A DNA stretch of 64,000 bases from DATEGZ01 sp035279905 (GTDB taxonomy: Bacteria > Acidobacteriota > Vicinamibacteria > Vicinamibacterales > SCN-69-37), in contig DATEGZ010000194.1 of assembly GCA_035279905.1 (NCBI GenBank), positions 3,046 to 67,045 of the forward strand, in the 5' to 3' direction. Shown here piece by piece: positions 1-6,346 of the stretch (positions within the stretch are counted from its first letter, which is position 1; every line of letters begins with the position of its first letter). The translations under genes were made by a program, and so were the position numbers. The notes under the pieces are model-generated. The model saw nothing but the letters and a program-made list of their open reading frames with translations. It did not search any database and was not told the DNA's origin.

Positions 1-101
1 CGGCCGGCCACCAGCTCGTCTTTACCTCCCGCCAGGCCAACCCGGACCCGGAGCAGGTCAAGCGGATGCAGGCGATGTTCGAGGCGGCTCGGAAGAAATG
101 A
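1..101 (+). CDS. 3' end of an unidentified protein
   Basis: Only the last 32 codons are inside the window, read from base 3 to the TGA at 99-101. The visible tail is hydrophilic and probably helical, ending in QAMFEAARKK. Nothing in it identifies a family. It lies 51 bases upstream of the DGPF/YCII gene on the same strand. Gene clusters with DGPF proteins and ECF42 sigma factors often carry further small VOC or SRPBCC proteins, so membership of that cluster is possible, but this is inference from position only. Confidence 0.5.
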   Translation, partial: AGHQLVFTSRQANPDPEQVKRMQAMFEAARKK

Positions 102-137
102 TGTCGAATCGCGTCCTCCTCGTTCGACGTGAGAATA

Positions 138-146
138 GAGGAGGAG
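138..146 (+). promoter_or_regulatory. Shine-Dalgarno site fixing the DGPF gene start
   Basis: The purine-rich stretch containing GAGGAG lies 7 bases before the ATG at 153. This is why the ATG at 153 is preferred to the in-frame GTG at 129, which has no such site. Confidence 0.7.
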
Positions 147-152
147 ACAGAC

Positions 153-521
153 ATGCGTTTCATCGTGATGGTCAAGGCCACGAAAGAGTCCGAGGCGGGC
201 GTGCTGCCGACGCCGCAGCTTCTGGCCGACATGGGCAAGTTCAACGAAGAACTCACGAAGGCCGGCGTCATGCTCGCCGGCGAGGGCCTGCAGGCCTCGT
301 CCAAGGGCGCGCGGGTCAGGTTTTCCGGCACCAAGCGCACGGTGGTCGACGGGCCGTTCGCCGAGACCAAGGAGCTGGTCGCCGGCTTCTGGGTCTGGCA
401 GGTGAAGTCGAAGGCCGAAGCCATCGAGTGGGTCAAGCGCTGCCCCAACCCGTTCCCGGAAGGCGAGTCGGAGATCGAGATCCGGCAGCTCTTCGAGCCC
501 GAGGACTTCCTCCTGACGTAG
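153..521 (+). CDS. YCII-related DGPF-domain protein
   Basis: A small soluble 122-residue protein of the YCII/DGPF family. The family signature DGPF is at residues 66-69 (VVDGPFAETKE), and the fold is expected to be a ferredoxin-like dimer. The biochemical role of DGPF proteins is not settled. Known context: they are the usual partners and targets of ECF42 sigma factors, and the next gene, 51 bases downstream, is such a sigma factor. The ATG at 153 follows a strong GAGGAG site. An in-frame GTG at 129 would add eight residues that the family does not need. Identification is firm; function is open. Confidence 0.9.
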   Translation: MRFIVMVKATKESEAGVLPTPQLLADMGKFNEELTKAGVMLAGEGLQASSKGARVRFSGTKRTVVDGPFAETKELVAGFWVWQVKSKAEAIEWVKRCPNPFPEGESEIEIRQLFEPEDFLLT

Positions 522-572
522 CCGCGGACCCGGCTTGCTGAAAAAGGAACGGTGATGGTGTGATCGGTAGCC

Positions 573-1826
573 GTGACGGCTGCCGACACCCATCAGGCGA
601 TCGACGCGGTCTGGCGGATCGAATCGCCGAAGCTCATCGCGGGCCTCGCGCGGATGGTGCGCGACGTCGGCCTTGCGGAGGAGTTGGCCCAGGACGCGCT
701 CGTCGCCGCGCTCGAGCAGTGGCCGGCGGCCGGCGTCCCCGACAATCCGGCGGCGTGGCTCATGGCGGCCGCCAAGCATCGTGCGATCGATCGCCTGCGC
801 CGCCGCAAAATGCTCGATCGCAAGCATGGCGAGATCGGGCGCGATCTCGAAGCGAAGCAGGAAGCGGCCGCCGCCGAAATCGAAGCCGCGGCCGACGATG
901 ACGTGGGCGATGATCTGCTGCGGTTGATGTTCACGGCGTGCCACCCGGTGCTCTCGACCGAGGCGCGCACCGCGCTCACGCTGCGCCTGCTCGGCGGCCT
1001 CACGACCGACGAGATCGCGCGCGCGTTTCTCGTCTCCGAGCCAACCATCGCGCAGCGCATCGTCCGCGCCAAACGTGCGCTCGCGAAGGCGAAGGTCCCG
1101 TTTGAGGTTCCGCGCGGCGCCGATCGCGCCGCCAGGCTTTCGTCGGTGCTCGAAGTCATCTACCTCATCTTCAACGAGGGCTACACGGCGACGCGCGGCG
1201 ACGACCTGATGCGGCCGGCGCTCTGCGAGGATGCGCTGCGTCTCGGCCGCGTGCTCGCGGAGCTCGCGCCGGAGGAGCCCGAGGTACACGGCCTCGTCGC
1301 GCTGATGGAGATCCAGGCGTCACGCGCGCGGGCGCGCGTGGACTCGACGGGCGCGCCGGTGCGGCTGCTCGATCAGGATCGCGGGCGGTGGGATCAGCTG
1401 CTGATCCGGCGCGGGTTGACGGCACTCGATCGCGCGGCGAAGCTCGGCGTCGAGCCCGGGCCCTATGTCCTGCAGGCGGCGATCGCCGCGTGCCACGCGC
1501 GGGCGCGGACCGCCGACGCCACCGACTGGGCGCGCATCGCTGATCTCTACGGCCAGCTCGCTCGCGCGATGCCGTCGCCGATCGTCGAGCTCAATCGCGC
1601 AGTCGCCGTCGCCATGGCGTCCGGTCCGGAGGCCGGCCTCGCGATCGTCGACACGCTCGTGTCCGAGCCCGCGTTGAAGGGGTATCACCTCTTGCCGAGC
1701 GTGCGCGCGGATTTGCTCGAACGGCTGGGTCGTCACGACGAGGCGCGACAGGAATTCGAGCGGGCCGCCGCGCTCACGCAGAACGCGCGGGAGCGCGAGC
1801 TGCTGCTGAAAAGACGCCGGGAGTAG
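573..1826 (+). CDS. ECF42-type RNA polymerase sigma factor with C-terminal extension
   Basis: A 417-residue sigma-70 family factor, about twice the length of a simple ECF factor. Region 2 covers about residues 10-85. Region 4 is at about 130-172, with the recognition helix around TTDEIARAFLVSEPTIAQR. The rest is a long helical, TPR-like C-terminal extension, including the family stretch YLIFNEGYTAT near 197-207. This architecture plus the adjacent DGPF gene defines the ECF42 group, where the extension, rather than an anti-sigma factor, is thought to control activity. No anti-sigma gene is present here. Translation starts at GTG 573. The stop codon lies inside the left arm of the hairpin at 1813-1879. 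Confidence 0.9.
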   Translation: MTAADTHQAIDAVWRIESPKLIAGLARMVRDVGLAEELAQDALVAALEQWPAAGVPDNPAAWLMAAAKHRAIDRLRRRKMLDRKHGEIGRDLEAKQEAAAAEIEAAADDDVGDDLLRLMFTACHPVLSTEARTALTLRLLGGLTTDEIARAFLVSEPTIAQRIVRAKRALAKAKVPFEVPRGADRAARLSSVLEVIYLIFNEGYTATRGDDLMRPALCEDALRLGRVLAELAPEEPEVHGLVALMEIQASRARARVDSTGAPVRLLDQDRGRWDQLLIRRGLTALDRAAKLGVEPGPYVLQAAIAACHARARTADATDWARIADLYGQLARAMPSPIVELNRAVAVAMASGPEAGLAIVDTLVSEPALKGYHLLPSVRADLLERLGRHDEARQEFERAAALTQNARERELLLKRRRE

Positions 1827-1879
1827 TTTTTACAAATGGCGTCTATGCCGGGCCATTTGTAAAAACTACTCCCGGCGTC
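1813..1879. repeat. perfect 28-bp inverted repeat between convergent genes
   Basis: Arms at 1813-1840 and 1852-1879 are exact reverse complements over 28 bases, with an 11-base loop. The left arm contains the stop codon of the sigma factor. The right arm ends one base before the stop codon of the convergent permease. A run of five T and its A complement lie in the middle of the stem rather than after it, so this is not a canonical intrinsic terminator, though it could block transcription from both sides. It could also be a small repetitive extragenic element. Confidence 0.9.
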
Positions 1880-1880
1880 C

Positions 1881-4562
1881 TCACACCCTCAGCAGCACGT
1901 TCGGATCGGCCTTCGACGCCGACCGCGCCGGCAGCAACGTGGCCGCCGCGGCAACGATGAGCATCAGCGCGCCCGCCGACGCGAGCACGAGCGGGTCCGA
2001 CGCCGTCGTTTCGAACAACAGCGACTGAATCCACCGGCCGGCGATCATCGCCGCGACGGCCCCGGCCGCGACGCCAACTCCCGCCACCGCCAGCGACTCT
2101 CGCAGGACCAGACCGACGAGCCCGCTCGGCCGGGCGCCGATCGCGAGCCGAATCGCCATCTCACGCCGGCGCTCCGCGACCGCGTGCGCGAACGACGCGT
2201 ACAGCCCGACCGCCGCGACGCCGAGCGCCAGGACGCTGAACAGCGCGAGCAGCGTCGTCCCCAACCGCCACGGCCGCAGCTGGCGATCGAGCATCTGCGC
2301 GTACGGCACGACGCGCACAAACGGCAGATCGGTCTGCTGTCCGACGATCAGGCGCCGGATCGGCTGCGCGAGCGACTCGACGCTCGTCGCCGTCCGGATC
2401 ATCAGCCCGTTGACGTGCGTGCCGGACGCCGCCAGGAACGGCGGCATCGGCTCCTGCGAGAACGGCACGAAGTACTGCATCAGGTGCGCTTCGTTGTCGG
2501 TCGGCACCACGGATCGCTGCCGGGTGTCGCGCGCGACGCCGATCACTTCACGGCACGGGACTTTGGCCGACGGCCTGGGCGGGCCCGCCGAGAACTCCGG
2601 ATCGAAATCCGGGTCGAAGCCGATCCGGATGCATTTGCCGACGGCACTCTCTCCCGGCCACACCAGCCGCGCCATCGTCTGGTTGACGATGACCACGAGC
2701 GCGCCGCGATCGTCGGCGTCGGTGAGGCCGCGGCCCTCGACGATCTTGACGTCAAGGATCTTCAACAACTCCGGCGTCGACGCGATCATGAACGGCAGCT
2801 GCCGGCCGACGTTCGGCGGCTCAGCGAGACCGGGCACGCTGATCGGCGGGACGTTGAAACCCGTGAACGGCACCGTGTCGATCACGCTGACAGTCTCGAC
2901 TCCAGGCAGCGCGCGCACCTGATCGAGCGCCGCGCGGAACACGTCGCCGCGATTGCGCGGGCTCGGGCCCTGCTCGAACTCGACGACCGCGACGCCGTCC
3001 ATCTGCATGCCGAAATCCTGGCCGGCCAGCTTGTACAGGCTCTGGCCAAACATCGCCGCGCCCGCGAGCAGGACCATCGACAGCGTCGTCTGCACGAGCA
3101 GCAGCGCGGTCATCGTCTTCGTTCGGCCGCTGCGTCGCGGGGCGCCGGCCACGCCCGCGGCGCGCACCTGCGCGCGGACCTGCCACACGTTGGCGAGGGC
3201 TGCGACAACGAGCGCGACGAGGCCGGCGGCGATTGCCGCGGCGATCGTCGATCGCGCCATGTCGCTTCGCTCGATGATGTTCGGGAACAGGATGCGGCGG
3301 ATCGGCTCGTCGAGCCATGCCGCAAACGCCAGCGACAGCGCCGTCGCCGACGCGGCGACGATCACCGCCTGGAGCAGCGCCTGCGCGATGAGGCGGCCGC
3401 GCGACGCCCCGAGCGCCGTGCGAATCACGACGTCCTGAATCCGCTTTGCCGCCCGCACGACGAGCAGCGTGCCGGAGTTGGCGAGCCCGATCACGAAGAT
3501 CAGCACTGACACGCCCGTCAGCCACCACGCGATCTGCGTTTCGGTCCGGGCCACGGCAGCGCCGGCGATCGGCGACAGCGCCACACGAGTGCCGAGCGAG
3601 CGCTGCACCTGGGTCTCAACCGCCGTGGTCGTGTCGCCCGGGGCGAGACGCACCACGACGGCGAGGAGGTTGATGTACTGATTGCGATCCCAGCCGGGCG
3701 AATCGTGAAATGCCACGGACAGCGGGACGAAAAGATCGACGGTCGTCGGCGAGTGGCCGCTGAAGCCGGCGGGCATCACGCCGGCGACCACGCACTCGAG
3801 TCCGCCGACGCTGACGCGGCGGCCGACGACCGCCGGATCGCCGCCAAATGCGGCGCGCCAGAACGCGTGACTCAGCACCACGGCGGCCGGTCCGGCCTCG
3901 TCGCGCTCCTGCGCAGGCCCGGCGCCGAGCGCGGGCCGCGCGCCGAGTGTCTGGAAATACGTCGAAGACACGGCCAGCACGTTCACCTGGCGCTGGTCGC
4001 CGTCGATGATCGCGCCCAGCGTCATGCGTTGAAACGCCGCGGCCGCGAGCGCAGGCAGCTGCTCGCGGATCGACCGGAACATCGGATACGGCACCGTCGT
4101 CCGCTGGCCGCCGCCGTTGCCCGGCGAAAGGAACACGACGGTGAAGATTCGGTCCGGTGCGTCGATGCCTGGCGGCGGGCTCAGGAGCGCACGGTCGATC
4201 AAGCCGAACATCGCGAGGTTGAGACCGGCGGCCGCGGCGATCGTGAAGATCGCGGCCCCGGCCAGCACCGGCGTCGCCCGGAGCGATCGCATGGCGGTCG
4301 AGATCTCGAAGCGCAGTCGCTCGAGCGGGCGGTCGAAGAACCAGCGCGCGCGCACGTCGCGCACGCGATCCTTGACCTGCTCGACGCCTTCCGTCTCGAC
4401 GAGCGCCCGGCGCCGCGCTTCCTCGCGCGGCACGCCCTCCGCTTCGTACCGCGCCGTGAGCTCGTCCACCCAATCGGCGAGCTCGCGGTCGAGCTCGTGA
4501 TCGAGCGCGTCCCGGTGGACGAACGTTCGTGTGCGCGCGCGCCAGCGCGACCAGAAGGACAT
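1881..4562 (-). CDS. ADOP-type ABC transporter permease (MacB/FtsX family)
   Basis: An 893-residue inner-membrane permease of the acidobacterial duplicated orphan permease type: two copies of periplasmic MacB_PCD-like domain plus FtsX transmembrane block, with no ATPase gene nearby. Residues 1 to about 75 form the soluble helical permease prefix found in this family (ELDRELADWVDELTARYE). The first membrane segment follows near 100-120. The C-terminal FtsX block carries RRREMAIRLAIGA and ends in LPARSASKADPNVLLRV. The ATG at 4562 overlaps the PadR stop as TGATG, implying translational coupling, so a longer frame starting at 4721 inside padR is rejected. Substrate unknown. Confidence 0.92.
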   Translation of the reverse strand: MSFWSRWRARTRTFVHRDALDHELDRELADWVDELTARYEAEGVPREEARRRALVETEGVEQVKDRVRDVRARWFFDRPLERLRFEISTAMRSLRATPVLAGAAIFTIAAAAGLNLAMFGLIDRALLSPPPGIDAPDRIFTVVFLSPGNGGGQRTTVPYPMFRSIREQLPALAAAAFQRMTLGAIIDGDQRQVNVLAVSSTYFQTLGARPALGAGPAQERDEAGPAAVVLSHAFWRAAFGGDPAVVGRRVSVGGLECVVAGVMPAGFSGHSPTTVDLFVPLSVAFHDSPGWDRNQYINLLAVVVRLAPGDTTTAVETQVQRSLGTRVALSPIAGAAVARTETQIAWWLTGVSVLIFVIGLANSGTLLVVRAAKRIQDVVIRTALGASRGRLIAQALLQAVIVAASATALSLAFAAWLDEPIRRILFPNIIERSDMARSTIAAAIAAGLVALVVAALANVWQVRAQVRAAGVAGAPRRSGRTKTMTALLLVQTTLSMVLLAGAAMFGQSLYKLAGQDFGMQMDGVAVVEFEQGPSPRNRGDVFRAALDQVRALPGVETVSVIDTVPFTGFNVPPISVPGLAEPPNVGRQLPFMIASTPELLKILDVKIVEGRGLTDADDRGALVVIVNQTMARLVWPGESAVGKCIRIGFDPDFDPEFSAGPPRPSAKVPCREVIGVARDTRQRSVVPTDNEAHLMQYFVPFSQEPMPPFLAASGTHVNGLMIRTATSVESLAQPIRRLIVGQQTDLPFVRVVPYAQMLDRQLRPWRLGTTLLALFSVLALGVAAVGLYASFAHAVAERRREMAIRLAIGARPSGLVGLVLRESLAVAGVGVAAGAVAAMIAGRWIQSLLFETTASDPLVLASAGALMLIVAAAATLLPARSASKADPNVLLRV

Positions 4563-4897
4563 CACGCCTCCGATTGCATCTCGAGCACCTGCTGAATCGC
4601 GAGCGCGACACGGCTCCACGACTTCCTCTCTTCGGCCAGGTGCTTCCGGCCTTCTTTTGTGAGCGTGTACAGCCTGGCGCGCCGGCCCGCGGATGTCGCG
4701 CCCCACTCGCCGCTCACCCACCCGTCGGCCTCGAGCCGATGGAGCGCGGGAAAGAGCGAGCCCGCCTTGATCTCGAACGTCCCGCGCGTGACCTGTTTGA
4801 TGCGATCCGCGATCGCGACGCCATGATGCGGGCCGAGCGACAGCGTGCGGAGGATGAGCAGATCGAGCGTGCCCTGCAGGAGGCTGGTCTGCGCCAT
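4562..4897 (-). CDS. PadR-family transcriptional regulator
   Basis: A 111-residue winged-helix repressor of the short PadR type. The N-terminal wHTH contains LLQGTLDLLILRTL, HHGVAIADRI and KAGSLFPALHRLEADGW; the family wing region RRARLYTLTKEG follows, with a short C-terminal dimerisation helix. It is the first gene of a two-gene operon with the ADOP permease, joined by a TGATG overlap. A dyad just upstream (4916-4931) is a likely autoregulatory site. An alternative GTG start at 4903 adds two residues; the ATG at 4897 is preferred. The inducing ligand is unknown. Confidence 0.9.
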   Translation of the reverse strand: MAQTSLLQGTLDLLILRTLSLGPHHGVAIADRIKQVTRGTFEIKAGSLFPALHRLEADGWVSGEWGATSAGRRARLYTLTKEGRKHLAEERKSWSRVALAIQQVLEMQSEA

Positions 4898-4907
4898 GGG
4901 CACAGTG

Positions 4908-4935
4908 TATAGAACGACAATATAGATTGTCTATA
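4908..4935. promoter_or_regulatory. probable PadR operator and promoter
   Basis: An AT-rich island in GC-rich DNA. The core dyad is GACAAT (4916-4921), four bases, ATTGTC (4926-4931), flanked by TATAG at 4908-4912 and CTATA at 4931-4935. It lies 11 bases upstream of the padR ATG, where PadR repressors typically bind their own promoter. The assignment is inferred from position and symmetry. Confidence 0.65.
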
Positions 4936-4971
4936 CTTGATCGCGACGACGGCCTGTCCCGCCCGGCGGCC

Positions 4972-5319
4972 TTACTTCTCTGCTGCGGCTTGGGTCTTCT
5001 TCGTCAGCGACCGGAAGTGGACTTCGGCGTACGCCACGCCGCCTGTTTCATCGAGATTGAGCTCGAAGTCGTAGCCCTCTTCGGCGAGACGCCGGCGCAC
5101 GTGGGTGATCATGCGCATGGCGAGCGGGCTGAGATCGTCCTTGCCTTTGTCGGCTTCCGCGAGGAGGGTGACCCACGCGTCCTTTTGATCCCGTGACGGT
5201 TTCTTGGCCATCTGGAACCCGTTGCGGCACTTCTTTACGAGGTACTCCTTCAACTCGTCTTCAGGCCGATCCTTCACGCGGTCCCACGATTCCACCCACC
5301 CACGCGTCCGTGCGAGCAT
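4972..5319 (-). CDS. small protein of unknown function
   Basis: A 115-residue, charged, soluble protein that I do not recognise. It is lysine-rich in the middle (KKCRNGFQMAKKPSRDQKD), followed by a helical part and a strand-like end (YDFELNLDETGG, YAEVHFRSLTKK). It starts at ATG 5319, eight bases after the stop codon of the exonuclease gene on the same strand, so the two are probably co-transcribed. A longer reading from 5382 would run into the exonuclease coding region and is not preferred. No membrane segment or signal peptide is visible. Confidence 0.6.
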   Translation of the reverse strand: MLARTRGWVESWDRVKDRPEDELKEYLVKKCRNGFQMAKKPSRDQKDAWVTLLAEADKGKDDLSPLAMRMITHVRRRLAEEGYDFELNLDETGGVAYAEVHFRSLTKKTQAAAEK

Positions 5320-5327
5320 GCACCATA

Positions 5328-6176
5328 TTATGTATCGAGTCGCGCCGCCATCGACGCGAATGCTGGCGTCGGTCCCATCCATTTCAACTCGTCCACGCGG
5401 TCGAACACTGGTACGTCGGTGCGCAATGTCGCGAGCGTTCGAAATAACAGCGCGCGCTCCCGTTCGCGGGTGAGCGTCTCGGCCAGCCGCGCCGGGCTCG
5501 TGGCATTCACGTGCCAGTCGCGAAAATCCGGCGGAATGGCTTCGAGGTGGCCGAAACGCGCGAGGATCGCGGCGGCGGACTTCGCCCCCCAGCCCGGCAA
5601 CCCCGGGTAGCCGTCTGACGCGTCGCCGACGAGCGCGAGATAATCCGGAATCGACGCGGGCGTCACGCCGAACTTCTTCACTACGCCCGCTTCATCGCGC
5701 CACTCGCGCGTGCGCCGATTGAGCTGCACGACGCGCGTGCCCCGAACGCACTGCGCGAGATCTTTGTCCGGCGTGCAGATCACCACGCGATCGACGCGCG
5801 TGTCCTCTGCGGCCTTCGCCGCTGCCGCCGCCAGCGCATCGTCCGCCTCGAACTCGACCATCGGCCAGACGACGACGCCGAGTGCGGTGAGCGCTTCTTC
5901 GAGGAGCGGAAATTGCGAAAGCAGATTGGCGTCCACGCCGGCGCTCGTCTTGTAGCCGCGCCACAGCCGGTTGCGGAACGACTCGATGACATGGTCGGTC
6001 GCGACGCCCACGTGCGTCACGCCGCTGCGGGTCATGCCGAGAATCGAGTGGATCACGCCGCGCACGGCCGCGACTTCCTGGCCCCGCGCGTCCCGCTTCG
6101 ACGGCAGCGCGTAGAAATGGCGGAACAGCTCGTACGTGCCGTCGACGAGGTAGACCTCCAGCGGCGTTCGTTTCAC
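5328..6176 (-). CDS. stand-alone 5'-3' exonuclease (PolI N-domain/flap endonuclease type)
   Basis: A 282-residue nuclease resembling the N-terminal 5'-3' exonuclease domain of DNA polymerase I. Visible acidic metal-site motifs are VDGTY at 11-15, FEADDALAAAA and VVICTPDKDLAQ. They are followed by VGDASDGYPGLPGWGAKSA, the helix-3-turn-helix DNA-binding motif of the family. Expected roles are primer or flap removal and structure-specific cleavage. Translation begins at GTG 6176, with no clear ribosome site. It is upstream of, and probably co-transcribed with, the small protein at 4972-5319. A full-length polymerase I is not in the window, so redundancy cannot be judged. Confidence 0.88.
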   Translation of the reverse strand: MKRTPLEVYLVDGTYELFRHFYALPSKRDARGQEVAAVRGVIHSILGMTRSGVTHVGVATDHVIESFRNRLWRGYKTSAGVDANLLSQFPLLEEALTALGVVVWPMVEFEADDALAAAAAKAAEDTRVDRVVICTPDKDLAQCVRGTRVVQLNRRTREWRDEAGVVKKFGVTPASIPDYLALVGDASDGYPGLPGWGAKSAAAILARFGHLEAIPPDFRDWHVNATSPARLAETLTRERERALLFRTLATLRTDVPVFDRVDELKWMGPTPAFASMAARLDT

Positions 6177-6256
6177 AGGTGCATGCTATCGGACACCGCG
6201 TCCGTTCCCGAATCCGCGACGGCGGAATGCCAGAGGCGAGAACGACGAACGGCCCG

Positions 6257-6312
6257 CCCTGAGCGAAATCGAAGGGCCCTGAGCGAAGTAGAAATCCAGC
6301 GAAGTCGACGGG
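6257..6312. repeat. tandem copies of the CCCTGAGCGAARTMGAAGGG short repeat
   Basis: Unit one is at 6257-6276 and unit two at 6277-6297; both begin CCCTGAGCGAA. A degenerate third copy runs to about 6312. This 20-base word (reverse complement of a CCCTTCGACTTCGCTCAGGG type) is a short interspersed repeat I know from many environmental bacterial genomes. It fills most of the gap between two divergent genes. Confidence 0.7.
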
Positions 6313-6346
6313 TGGCACAAGCCCTGCACCCCTTCACGTCTTACGT

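Noticed and set aside
1813..1879. Ordinary intrinsic terminator
   Set aside because: The T-run is inside the stem and there is no T-tract after the stem in either orientation.
4562..4721. N-terminal extension of the first ADOP permease to 4721
   Set aside because: It overlaps the PadR coding sequence; the TGATG junction at 4562 and the family prefix start fit better.
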